Of a stretch of 18,543 nt of DNA, positions 6,988 to 15,129 are shown in pieces. The stretch's first letter is position 1, and every line of letters starts with the position of its first letter. The notes under the pieces are model-generated. The model did not search any database. It had not been told where the DNA came from and was given only the letters and a program-made list of their open reading frames with translations. The position numbers and the translations under genes are program-made. The DNA is from an uncultured Lachnospiraceae bacterium (GTDB taxonomy: Bacteria > Bacillota > Clostridia > Lachnospirales > Lachnospiraceae): positions 1 to 18,543 of the forward strand of contig CAJUAO010000034.1 of assembly GCA_910584685.1 (NCBI GenBank), written 5' to 3'.

Positions 6988-8175
6988 ATGGGTAAAAAAT
7001 TATTAAGCTTGTTAATGGCTATAGTTATATGCTTTACGTCATTAAATACTACAGCAAGCGCAAATGAAGACAATTTAGTTAAAGTAAACGAAAACAACAT
7101 AGAGGAATTAATAGAAATAACAGCCTTGGCATGGGCGGAAATGATAGAGCCGGAGCTTAAATTTACGGTTAGTGATATAATCAGGATTGATTCAATATAT
7201 ACAAATGAAATAGAATACACAGCGTCGCTTTTTTGTGAGGCAGTTCACTATGGATATATTGTAATAGGGTTTGATGATAATAGCGCAGTTGTAAAGGAAG
7301 CCAATATTTCAAGAGGAAAGGAAGGACTGTATACAGAGATAGTTGACCGGATAGTCGAAAATACAGATGAGCCTCGAAAAAATTTAGATATTGATGAGAC
7401 AATAACTAAATTAGCGCCATTGCAATATAGTCTGTCGTATGAGGATAGTAGCGGCAATATATATGCGATGGACAACTATGGAAATGATTTAAGCAGTGAA
7501 GAAGAATTATTAAACGGTACAAAAAAATATGGAAGTGCATATGAAATATATATTAGTAAAGATAATTGGTCTCCAAGTAAGTATTTGACAGACCCGTCTT
7601 CTATGGTTATTTTAAAAAAATATTCTGCAAGGTATACATTAAAATCTGAAAAATATATTAAAGATATAACACATAAGTATGCATGCGGTGTTCAGGCGCT
7701 TTTACAAATTGCATATATGGAAAGGTTAATTGAATACTCCCCGGGGAATATTCAAGATACATACAATAAATTGTGGAATTACTGTAAAATAACACAATAT
7801 GACGAATATAATGGAATTTCTTATGGAGAAGGAACTACAGACAATGCCGAGAATGGGTTTTTGAGGTATGCAAAAGAAGCAGGATATGTAAATACAGATT
7901 CCGCAGCTACAAATAATCCGACAGTCTTATGGATTACAGATAAATTATTAAGAAACTATCCGGTTTATATGGCGTATGGTATAAACGTTAATGGAAGCCG
8001 CTCGGGACATGCCATTTCAATACTGGGATACCGCAAGGCAAAAGCGTCCTCCGACGGAAAAACCTATGACTTTTTGCAGGTATATAATAGCTGGGATGAC
8101 ACCTACGCTTTTTTAAATTATTCTACAACAGACTTTACGGATTGCAGGGCAGTATGCTTTGATGTAAGAAAATAG
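6988..8175 (+). CDS. secreted papain-like cysteine peptidase (C10/C39-like)
   Basis: A 395-residue exported protein. A signal peptide (MGKKLLSLLMAIVICFTSL..., likely cut after ASA near residue 25) is followed by a region of about 200 residues that resembles a pro-domain. The peptidase domain follows, with the triad pattern Cys233 (KYACGVQALLQIA), His341 (SGHAISILGYR) and Asn367 (VYNSWDD). The order and spacing fit the papain fold; the layout recalls streptopain (C10), but a C39-like assignment is also possible. The frame opens with an ATG at 6973, but GGAGGG lies seven bases before the ATG at 6988, where the signal peptide also begins. The lipoprotein gene follows after 15 bp, so the two form an operon. 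The likely substrate is a host, dietary or competitor protein; this is inferred only. Confidence 0.75.
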   Translation: MGKKLLSLLMAIVICFTSLNTTASANEDNLVKVNENNIEELIEITALAWAEMIEPELKFTVSDIIRIDSIYTNEIEYTASLFCEAVHYGYIVIGFDDNSAVVKEANISRGKEGLYTEIVDRIVENTDEPRKNLDIDETITKLAPLQYSLSYEDSSGNIYAMDNYGNDLSSEEELLNGTKKYGSAYEIYISKDNWSPSKYLTDPSSMVILKKYSARYTLKSEKYIKDITHKYACGVQALLQIAYMERLIEYSPGNIQDTYNKLWNYCKITQYDEYNGISYGEGTTDNAENGFLRYAKEAGYVNTDSAATNNPTVLWITDKLLRNYPVYMAYGINVNGSRSGHAISILGYRKAKASSDGKTYDFLQVYNSWDDTYAFLNYSTTDFTDCRAVCFDVRK

Positions 8176-8190
8176 AAGGGGGAGATAATA

Positions 8191-8838
8191 GTGAAAAAAA
8201 TATATATTTTGATAGGAATGATTGTATTAATAATGATGACGGTAGGCTGTAAAAAAGAGCCAATTACCGATAATGTAAATAAACCAAGCATAGAAGGAAA
8301 AGTAATTGAAATAAGAGAAGATAATGAAATTCTAATTGAAGTAACAGATGGAGGAGGAATTTATAAAGAGGGAGATAGGGTTTTAATTGGATATATTGAT
8401 TATCATTGGACGGGCATATATGTGGGGGCTAATCATACGTGTGCGCCAAAATTAAATGACTTGGTTGCAACAGGCTACTGGAAGGAAGAGGTTGAGGAAA
8501 AGGATGGATATGATTATATACCAGGAAGGAGTGTCTGGAAATACTTCATAGAGCTTAAGGGAAAAGTGCTTGAGGTAAGGGATAATAATGAGATACTGAT
8601 AGAGGTTACAGAAAAAGGAAAGCAGTACAAAACAGGACAGGTTATTTTAGTCAGCTATCGGATATATTTTCACAATACAGATTCAAAGGAAACAGGAAAC
8701 AAAATACAAAAGGATGTACCAAAAAATAATGATAACATAGTATTTTACTATTATCAGGAAAATGTTGGAGAAAAGGATGGTTATACCTATATGTCAAATT
8801 TGGATGTTAGGAAATGTTTAGATGGCAGTGAAGAATAA
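8191..8838 (+). CDS. small lipoprotein made of two tandem repeats
   Basis: A 215-residue lipoprotein with signal peptide MKKIYILIGMIVLIMMTVGC and lipid-attachment Cys20. Nearly the whole mature protein is an internal duplication. Repeat 1 (about 34-117) starts IEGKVIEIREDNEILIEVT and repeat 2 (about 121-209) starts LKGKVLEVRDNNEILIEVT. Each ends with a matching EKDGY(D/T)Y segment. The beta-strand pattern suggests a small OB- or barrel-like fold, but I do not recognise the family. The start is GTG at 8191, preceded by AAGGGGGAG; an ATG at the same residue is absent. It follows the peptidase gene by 15 bp and is probably co-translated with it. A role as inhibitor, anchor or immunity partner of the peptidase is plausible but unproven. 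Confidence 0.75.
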   Translation: MKKIYILIGMIVLIMMTVGCKKEPITDNVNKPSIEGKVIEIREDNEILIEVTDGGGIYKEGDRVLIGYIDYHWTGIYVGANHTCAPKLNDLVATGYWKEEVEEKDGYDYIPGRSVWKYFIELKGKVLEVRDNNEILIEVTEKGKQYKTGQVILVSYRIYFHNTDSKETGNKIQKDVPKNNDNIVFYYYQENVGEKDGYTYMSNLDVRKCLDGSEE

Positions 8839-8861
8839 CATATTTCCAAAAGCTATACATC

Positions 8862-9740
8862 CTACGAAATATGCGTATTCAGCTTGCGGTATTCACTGGG
8901 ACTGCAGCCTTTAAGAGACCGGAACAGTCTGTTAAAGGTTGCAATGCTTGAAAAGCCCGACTGCATGGCAATCTCCGTAACCGACAGGCTGTCATTTAAA
9001 AGCAGCTCCTCTGCCGCCTTTATCCTTCTAAGGTTAAGATAATCGCAAAAGGTCTCCTTAGTGTATTCTGAAAATAATCTGGAAAAATGATATTTGCTGT
9101 AGCCTGCCATATTTGCCATAGCCTCAAGGCTTAAGCAGTCAGCATAGTTTATATCAATATAATCAAGGACAATATTAAGCTTTTGAATATATTCCTTTTT
9201 CTTGTAAACACGCACATCAGAAAATAAATCCTCGTTATGTGTCCTTCCGTATCCAAGTCTTGAAAATATTTCCAGCAAAATAGAATAAATCGTTATTTCG
9301 CTGTACTGTCTGTCAGTAAAATATTCTTCTTCCATTTCCAAAAACTTATTTAAAATACCCTTATGTATCTGCGGGTGGCTTGAGCCGGTTATATAGAAGG
9401 GCTTAGACATAAGGGCCTGAATTGAAGCAAAGCCCTTTATTTTGCTTAAAAATGAAATATCTATAAGATAAATAAATCTTATGCCCGTATCGGGAGCAGT
9501 CAAAGTGTGTATTTCACCGGGAGGTATAATAAGGATATCGTGAGGAAGAAGATGGTAGCTGCTTGAACCTGCGCATACGTCATAGTAATTTTCTATTGGG
9601 ATAATAACCTCCATTGCCATGTGCCAGTGAGGGGCATAACTCAAATTATGCGAATTTCTCCATATAAGGACAGTTGAATTTTCGCGAAACGCCACATGCT
9701 CCTGAGACGGGGAAGGAGAGGGATTTTCTTTTATACTCAT
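8862..9740 (-). CDS. AraC-family regulator of the xylan operon
   Basis: A 292-residue cytoplasmic regulator. The N-terminal cupin domain (about 20-140) has the sensor pattern YAPHWHMAMEVIIPI and ILIIPPGEIHTL. The C-terminal double helix-turn-helix (about 187-287) shows LEAMANMAGYSKYHFSRLF and VTEIAMQSGFSSIATFNRLF with final SPSEYR. The start codon at 9738-9740 has AAAGGA 11 bases upstream. The gene is divergent from the GH3-xylB-isomerase operon and its predicted promoter contains repeat elements, so it probably senses xylose or xylo-oligosaccharides and activates that operon. The stop codon is 23 bp from the convergent lipoprotein gene, with no clear terminator between. Confidence 0.9.
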   Translation of the reverse strand: MSIKENPSPSPSQEHVAFRENSTVLIWRNSHNLSYAPHWHMAMEVIIPIENYYDVCAGSSSYHLLPHDILIIPPGEIHTLTAPDTGIRFIYLIDISFLSKIKGFASIQALMSKPFYITGSSHPQIHKGILNKFLEMEEEYFTDRQYSEITIYSILLEIFSRLGYGRTHNEDLFSDVRVYKKKEYIQKLNIVLDYIDINYADCLSLEAMANMAGYSKYHFSRLFSEYTKETFCDYLNLRRIKAAEELLLNDSLSVTEIAMQSGFSSIATFNRLFRSLKGCSPSEYRKLNTHIS

Positions 9741-9782
9741 GGTTTAATCAGTCCTTTTCTTAATATATTTATCTTAAACAGC

Positions 9783-9797
9783 TTAGAATTATTCTAA
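9783..9797. promoter_or_regulatory. 15-bp perfect palindrome over the regulator promoter
   Basis: TTAGAAT-T-ATTCTAA is a perfect 7+1+7 inverted repeat. It covers the -10 element of the minus-strand promoter of the AraC gene, so a bound protein there would block that promoter. The binding protein is unknown. Confidence 0.45.
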
Positions 9798-9819
9798 CAT
9801 TATTTATAGCAAAAAACAA
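9791..9819 (-). promoter_or_regulatory. predicted promoter of the second AraC gene
   Basis: On the minus strand TTGTTT (9814-9819) and TAGAAT (9791-9796) are 17 bp apart, with TG one base upstream of the -10. The predicted start is near 9784, leaving a leader of about 44 nt. Confidence 0.5.
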
Positions 9820-9835
9820 TTAATAAATAGCAAAA
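9802..9835. repeat. pair of 13-bp direct repeats 21 bp apart, candidate AraC half-sites
   Basis: ATTTATAGCAAAA (9802-9814) and ATAAATAGCAAAA (9823-9835) match at 11 of 13 positions and are 21 bp apart, two helical turns. This is the arrangement known for AraC half-sites at araI. They end 11 bp before a weak -35 (TTAACG, 9847-9852), which is paired after 17 bp with TACAAA (9870-9875) for the GH3 operon. A poor promoter next to half-sites fits activation. Confidence 0.5.
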
Positions 9836-9947
9836 TTTGAGAAGAATTAACGGCAAAAAAAGTGTATTGTACAAAGTAATAAGAAACAGCATAAGGGTAT
9901 GGGCATACAGCAAATATGCATTTTAAAAGAAAAGGAGAGAATTTAAA

Positions 9948-12044
9948 ATGAGACAGAAGGTTAAAGAAATAATCGAAAAAATGACGCTGGAGGAAAAGGT
10001 TTCACAGCTTGTACATCAGGCAAGGGCAATAGAAAGGCTTGGAATTGATGAGTATAACTGGTGGAATGAAGCGCTGCACGGGGTGGCAAGGGCAGGTATA
10101 GCAACTGTATTTCCGCAGTCCATAGCCCTTGCGGCATCCTTCGACGAAAATATGGTAATGGAGGTAGGAGACGCCATATCCACAGAGGCAAGGGCAAAAT
10201 ATAATATTCAGCAAAAATATGGCGACAAGGGCATTTATAAGGGACTTACATTTTATGCTCCAAATGTAAATATATTCCGTGACCCAAGGTGGGGACGGGG
10301 ACATGAGACATACGGAGAGGACCCTTATCTTGCGTCAAGATTAGGTGTTGCATACATAAAGGGCATGCAGGGAGACAATGAAAAGTATTTAAAAACAGCG
10401 GCCTGCGCAAAGCATTATGCCGTTCACAGCGGACCGGAGAGCCAGAGACATATGTTTGACGCCCGTGCAACAGAGCAGGATTTAAGAGAAACATATCTTC
10501 CGGCATTTAAGGCATGCGTTAAGGAGGCAAAGGTAGAGGCGGTAATGGGCGCCTACAACAGATTTGAGGGAGAGCCATGCTGCGGCAGTAAAAGGCTTCT
10601 GGTAGATATACTCAGAGACGAGTGGGGCTTTGAGGGAATGGTTGTATCAGACTTTATGGCATTGCTGGATTTTCACAGAGGACATAAGGTAACGGATAAC
10701 CCTGTTGATACGGCTGCTATGGCGCTGATGAATGGATGTGATTTTAATTTAGGCTTTGTTTTCCCTAACCTTACGGAAGCCTTAAAGGAGGGCAAGGTTA
10801 CTGAAGACAGAATAGACGAGGCTCTTGAGAGAGTATTGATGACAAGAATGAAGCTTGGAATCTTAGGCGAGGCAGATGATAATCCATATGATGATATTCC
10901 GTATTCAGTTGTGGACTCTGACGAAATGAAAAGGCTTAATGAAAAAGCGGCGGAAAAATGTATAGTGCTTCTTAAAAATAAGGATAACATACTGCCTCTT
11001 GATAAAAATAAAATTAAAACAATAGGCGTTATAGGCCCTAACGCAGATAACAGAAGGTCACTTGACGGCAATTATGAGGGTACCTCATCAAGGTATATAA
11101 CAGTTCTTGAGGGAATACAGGATTATGTGGGGGATGATGTAAGAGTACTGTATTCAGAGGGCTGTCACTTCTTTAGAGACCAGATAAATCCTATGGCATT
11201 TAAGAATGACAGAATCGGGGAAATTAAGGAAATATGTGATGAAAGCGACGTTGTCATTGCAGTAATGGGACTTGACGGCACGTTAGAGGGCGAGGAAGGA
11301 GATACAGGAAGCGATTACGGTATGGGAGACAAACCGTATCTCAGCCTGCCGGGAATACAGCATGATATATTAAAAATTGCAAAGGAAAGCGGTAAGCCTG
11401 TGATACTGGTAAATATGACGGGAAGCGCCATGACCTTAAACTGGGAGGCTGAAAACTTAGACGGAATTATTCAGGGCTGGTATCCCGGAGCAAGAGGTGG
11501 AAGGGCAATAGCAAGGTTATTATTCGGAGAAGCAAACTTTGAGGGAAGGCTGCCGGTTACATTTTATAAAACCATGGAAGAACTCCCGGATTTTATAGAC
11601 TACTCAATGAAAAACAGGACATACCGCTATATGAAAAATGAAGCGCTTTATCCTTTCGGCTATGGACTTTCATATACTGAGTTTGAATATGAAAACACAG
11701 CCTTTACAGTAGATAAGGACAATGTGATAATAAACACAACAGTTAAAAATACAGGTAAGACTGATGGAATAGAAACAGTTCAGGTGTATGTGGGAGCAAG
11801 GGAGGAATGGGCGCCTAACCCTCAGCTTAAGAAGCTTGAAAAGGTAAGCCTAAAGGCAGGGGAAGCCAAGAGCCTTGAAATAAGCCTTGCAAGAGAAGCC
11901 TTTGAGGTGTTTAACGAAGCGGGAGAGGCTGTAATATGCAAGGAATACGATGTATACGTGGGAGGCTCACAGCCTGATTTAAGAAGCGCGGCTCTTTTAG
12001 GAAGAAAACCGGCGCATATGGAGGTAAGGGAATGCTTTATATAG
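9948..12044 (+). CDS. GH3 beta-xylosidase (beta-glycosidase), intracellular
   Basis: A 698-residue family 3 glycoside hydrolase that releases terminal beta-linked sugars, most likely xylose from xylo-oligosaccharides. No signal peptide is present, so it acts in the cytoplasm. The N-terminal barrel (about 1-310) shows WWNEALHGVAR, typical of beta-xylosidase-type GH3, NIFRDPRWGRGHETYGEDP, and the nucleophile Asp235 in MVVSDFMALLDFH. The C-terminal alpha/beta sandwich (about 330-560) has the acidic cluster Glu447-Glu449-Glu450 expected to supply the acid/base, and a fibronectin III-like domain closes the protein (about 590-690). The start is supported by AAAGGAGAG. It is the first gene of the operon and overlaps the kinase gene by 13 bp. 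Beta-glucosidase or arabinosidase side activity is possible. Confidence 0.9.
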   Translation: MRQKVKEIIEKMTLEEKVSQLVHQARAIERLGIDEYNWWNEALHGVARAGIATVFPQSIALAASFDENMVMEVGDAISTEARAKYNIQQKYGDKGIYKGLTFYAPNVNIFRDPRWGRGHETYGEDPYLASRLGVAYIKGMQGDNEKYLKTAACAKHYAVHSGPESQRHMFDARATEQDLRETYLPAFKACVKEAKVEAVMGAYNRFEGEPCCGSKRLLVDILRDEWGFEGMVVSDFMALLDFHRGHKVTDNPVDTAAMALMNGCDFNLGFVFPNLTEALKEGKVTEDRIDEALERVLMTRMKLGILGEADDNPYDDIPYSVVDSDEMKRLNEKAAEKCIVLLKNKDNILPLDKNKIKTIGVIGPNADNRRSLDGNYEGTSSRYITVLEGIQDYVGDDVRVLYSEGCHFFRDQINPMAFKNDRIGEIKEICDESDVVIAVMGLDGTLEGEEGDTGSDYGMGDKPYLSLPGIQHDILKIAKESGKPVILVNMTGSAMTLNWEAENLDGIIQGWYPGARGGRAIARLLFGEANFEGRLPVTFYKTMEELPDFIDYSMKNRTYRYMKNEALYPFGYGLSYTEFEYENTAFTVDKDNVIINTTVKNTGKTDGIETVQVYVGAREEWAPNPQLKKLEKVSLKAGEAKSLEISLAREAFEVFNEAGEAVICKEYDVYVGGSQPDLRSAALLGRKPAHMEVRECFI

Positions 12045-13498
12045 GTATTGATTTAGGAACATCATCAGTAAAGCTGCTGCTTATGGATAGTAACGGAAAC
12101 GTTGTCAATACGGTTTCAGAGGAATATCCTATTTATTTTCCAAGACCCGGCTGGTCAGAGCAGAACCCGGAGGATTGGTATAAGGCTGTCATTGCAGGAA
12201 TAAAAAAGCTTACATATGGAATTGATAAGGATAAGGTTGCGGGAATAAGCTTTGGAGGACAGATGCACGGACTTGTTATACTTGATGAAAATGACAAAGT
12301 TATAAGACCGTGTATTTTGTGGAATGACGGAAGGACAAAAAAGGAATGTGATTATTTAAATAATGTAATAGGAAAAGAAAAGCTGTCGGATTATACGGCA
12401 AATATTGCGTTTGCAGGCTTTACTGCGCCGAAGCTTCTCTGGCTTAGGGAGAACGAGCCTGAAAGCTTTAAGGCAATTAAAAAGATAATGTTTCCAAAGG
12501 ATTATATTGCATATATGATGACGGGAGTGTTTAGCACAGATGTGTCGGATGCGTCGGGAACACTTTTGTTTGACGTAAAAAACAGGCGGTGGTCGGAGGA
12601 AATGTGCAGTATTTGCGATATAAGCAGGGAGATGCTTCCAAGGGTATATGAAAGCTATGAATGTACAGGTAAAATTCTGGAGCATGTGGCAGATGAAGCC
12701 GGAATAGGCACAAACGTCAGGATTATCGCAGGAGCAGGAGACAATGCGGCGGCGGCAGTGGCAACAGACACCATAGGAGACGGAATGTGCAATATTTCCC
12801 TTGGAACAAGCGGAACTATATTTATATCCTCAGATAAATTCGGCGTAGATGAAAATAATGCCCTTCACTCGTTTTGCGATGCTAACGGCAAATATCATCT
12901 TATGGGCTGTATGTTGAGCGCAGCGTCATGTAACAAGTGGTGGCTTAAGGATATTCTTGACACAGAGGAATATGAAGCTGAACAGGCAGAAATAAAAGAC
13001 CTTGGAGAAAATCACGTTTATTTTCTTCCGTATCTTATGGGAGAAAGGTCGCCCCACAATAATCCTTATGCCAAGGGAACGTTTATAGGAATGACAATGG
13101 ATACCACAAGGGCCCATATGACACAGGCAGTTCTTGAGGGAGTAGCATTCGCCTTTAGGGATATGCTTGAGATAGCAAGAAGTCTTGGAATAAAGCCGGA
13201 AAGAACAAAAATATGCGGCGGAGGCGCAAAAAGCAGGCTTTGGATAAAAATACTTGCAAACGTACTAAATTTAAAAATAGATATTCTTGAAGCCGAGGAG
13301 GGACCGTCCCTTGGGGCTGCTATTCTGGCGGCGTCAGCCTGCGGCGGGTATAAGGATATAAAGGAGGCGGCGGAAAAAATAATTAAGGTTTCTGAGACAG
13401 TGGAGCCGGAGCAGGAAATATCAGAAAAATATCAGCGTCAATATGAAGTGTTTAAGAAAATATATCCTGCCTGTAAGGATGTATATGATATAATATAA
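12032..13498 (+). CDS. xylB: xylulokinase (FGGY family)
   Basis: A 488-residue FGGY sugar kinase that uses ATP to make D-xylulose 5-phosphate for the pentose phosphate pathway. The phosphate-binding start YIGIDLGTSSVKLLLMD, the xylulokinase segment GISFGGQMHGLVILDEN...ILWNDGRT, the catalytic Asp237 in GAGDNAAAAV, and the ATP-side GGGAKSRLW are all present. The Met-His after GGQ is characteristic of xylulokinase rather than glycerol kinase or ribulokinase. The ATG lies inside the end of the GH3 gene (ATGCTTTATATAG carries both signals), with GAGGTAAGGGA upstream, so translation is probably coupled. Length is normal for the family. Confidence 0.92.
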   Translation: MLYIGIDLGTSSVKLLLMDSNGNVVNTVSEEYPIYFPRPGWSEQNPEDWYKAVIAGIKKLTYGIDKDKVAGISFGGQMHGLVILDENDKVIRPCILWNDGRTKKECDYLNNVIGKEKLSDYTANIAFAGFTAPKLLWLRENEPESFKAIKKIMFPKDYIAYMMTGVFSTDVSDASGTLLFDVKNRRWSEEMCSICDISREMLPRVYESYECTGKILEHVADEAGIGTNVRIIAGAGDNAAAAVATDTIGDGMCNISLGTSGTIFISSDKFGVDENNALHSFCDANGKYHLMGCMLSAASCNKWWLKDILDTEEYEAEQAEIKDLGENHVYFLPYLMGERSPHNNPYAKGTFIGMTMDTTRAHMTQAVLEGVAFAFRDMLEIARSLGIKPERTKICGGGAKSRLWIKILANVLNLKIDILEAEEGPSLGAAILAASACGGYKDIKEAAEKIIKVSETVEPEQEISEKYQRQYEVFKKIYPACKDVYDII

Positions 13499-13517
13499 AT
13501 AAACGGAGGTAAAAAGA

Positions 13518-15002
13518 ATGAATAATGTTCCAAAGGTAAAGGTAGGTATTGTAGCGGTAAGCAGAGACTGCTTTCCGGAAAGTCTTTCGGTAAACAGAAG
13601 AAAGGCGCTTGTGGAGGCATATAAGAAAAGGTATGAGGAGGACGATATTTATGAATGCCCAATATGTATAGTGGAAAGTGAAATACATATGCTTGAGGCC
13701 CTTGAAGATATAAAAAAGGCAGGCTGTAACGCCCTTTGCGTATATCTTGGAAACTTCGGACCGGAAATATCAGAAACCCTCCTTGCAAAGCATTTTGAAG
13801 GACCGAAGATGTTTGCGGCTGCGGCAGAGGAAAGTCAGGAGGATTTAATTCAGGGAAGAGGAGACGCATACTGCGGTATGCTCAATGCAAGCTACAATTT
13901 AAGGCTTAGAAATATTAAGGCATATATTCCTGAGTATCCTGTAGGTGATGCTGATGATGTGGCGGACATGATTAATGAATTTATCCCTGTTGCAAGGGCT
14001 GTTATTGGACTGTCTGATTTAAAGATAATTTCATTCGGCCCAAGACCAATGAACTTTTTAGCATGTAACGCGCCTATAAAGCAGCTTTATAATCTGGGAG
14101 TAGAAATTGAAGAAAATTCTGAGCTTGACCTTTTTGAAAGCTTTAATAAGCATGAGGGTGATGAAAGAATTTCACAGGTTGTTTCAGATATGGAAAGAGA
14201 GCTTGGGGAAGGAAATAAAAAGCCTGAAATATTAAACAGGCTGGCCCAGTACGAGCTTACACTCCTTGACTGGATTGAAGCTCATAAGGGCTGTAAAAAA
14301 TATGTTGCAATAGCGGGAAAATGCTGGCCTGCATTCCAGACACAGTTTGGCTTCGTTCCATGCTATGTAAACAGCCGTCTTACGGGAAGGGGTATTCCTG
14401 TTTCCTGCGAGGTGGATATTTACGGAGCCTTAAGTGAATTTATAGGAGCATGTATCAGCGAGGATGCGGTTACCCTCCTTGACATTAACAATTCCGTACC
14501 AAAGGATATGTATAATGAAGCTATAGAGGGTAAGTATGATTATAAGCATACGGATGTGTTTATGGGCTTCCACTGTGGAAATACAAATTCATCAAAGCTG
14601 TCAAAATGCGAGATGAAAAATCAGATGATTATGGCAAGAAGCCTTCCTGAGGAGGTAACTAACGGAACACTTGAGGGAGATATTGCTCCGGGAAATATTA
14701 CCTTCTACAGATTACAGTCAACCTCAGACAATATATTAAGGGCTTATGTGGCTGAGGGAGAGGTGCTTCCTGTTGCAACTAGGTCCTTTGGAAGCATAGG
14801 CGTGTTTGCAATTAAGGAGATGGGCAGATTTTACAGATATGTTCTTATAGAGAAAAATTATCCTCATCACGGCGCCGTAGCCTTTGGACACTATGGAAAA
14901 TCGTTATATGATTTATTCAAGCTTCTTGGGGTTGAGTATAATGAGATTGATTATAACAGAACGGAATCACAAAGATACGATTCTGAAAATCCTTTTGCAT
15001 AG
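13518..15002 (+). CDS. L-fucose/L-arabinose isomerase family protein, probable pentose isomerase
   Basis: A 494-residue metal-dependent aldose-ketose isomerase of the FucI/AraA superfamily. Metal ligands are visible: Glu298 (SCEVDIYGALSEF) and Asp322 (TLLDINNS), spaced 24 residues like Glu337/Asp361 of E. coli FucI. A His pair at 450-451 (YPHHGAVAFGH) sits where FucI has its third ligand, and FHCGNT adds a further conserved His. It is shorter than FucI (591 aa) and close to AraA (500 aa) in length. It lies 19 bp after xylB with its own AGGAGG-like site. Its place between the xylulokinase and xylanase genes suggests it converts xylose or arabinose; true substrate cannot be read from the sequence. 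No classical xylA is in the window. Confidence 0.8.
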   Translation: MNNVPKVKVGIVAVSRDCFPESLSVNRRKALVEAYKKRYEEDDIYECPICIVESEIHMLEALEDIKKAGCNALCVYLGNFGPEISETLLAKHFEGPKMFAAAAEESQEDLIQGRGDAYCGMLNASYNLRLRNIKAYIPEYPVGDADDVADMINEFIPVARAVIGLSDLKIISFGPRPMNFLACNAPIKQLYNLGVEIEENSELDLFESFNKHEGDERISQVVSDMERELGEGNKKPEILNRLAQYELTLLDWIEAHKGCKKYVAIAGKCWPAFQTQFGFVPCYVNSRLTGRGIPVSCEVDIYGALSEFIGACISEDAVTLLDINNSVPKDMYNEAIEGKYDYKHTDVFMGFHCGNTNSSKLSKCEMKNQMIMARSLPEEVTNGTLEGDIAPGNITFYRLQSTSDNILRAYVAEGEVLPVATRSFGSIGVFAIKEMGRFYRYVLIEKNYPHHGAVAFGHYGKSLYDLFKLLGVEYNEIDYNRTESQRYDSENPFA

Positions 15003-15018
15003 GATATAGAGTATTATT

Positions 15019-15111
15019 ATGAAAAAAAAGATTATTTTTGGAATTTTAGCGGGTTTGATAATTGCCGCTGTATTTATGCTTATAATTTTTCGCAGGCCGG
15101 ATAAGGAATAA
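15019..15111 (+). CDS. 30-residue single-pass membrane ORF, possibly a detached N-terminal anchor
   Basis: A short ORF with an MKKK start, a hydrophobic stretch of about 20 residues (IIFGILAGLIIAAVFMLIIF), then RRPDKE and TAA. This is a good signal anchor or transmembrane helix. Its upstream ribosome site is weak (AGGA at 15001-15004). It is in the same reading frame as the GH43-GH10 gene. Only the TAA at 15109-15111 and six further sense codons (KKEEET-like) lie between it and that gene's ATG. It may be a real microprotein, or the original membrane anchor of the enzyme cut off by a stop codon. Confidence 0.45.
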   Translation: MKKKIIFGILAGLIIAAVFMLIIFRRPDKE

Positions 15112-15129
15112 AAAAAGGAGGAGGAGACC

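Noticed and set aside
12926..13117. Minus-strand ORFs inside the GH3, xylB, isomerase and GH97 genes
   Set aside because: They are shadows of strong plus-strand genes, with no ribosome sites or recognisable domains.
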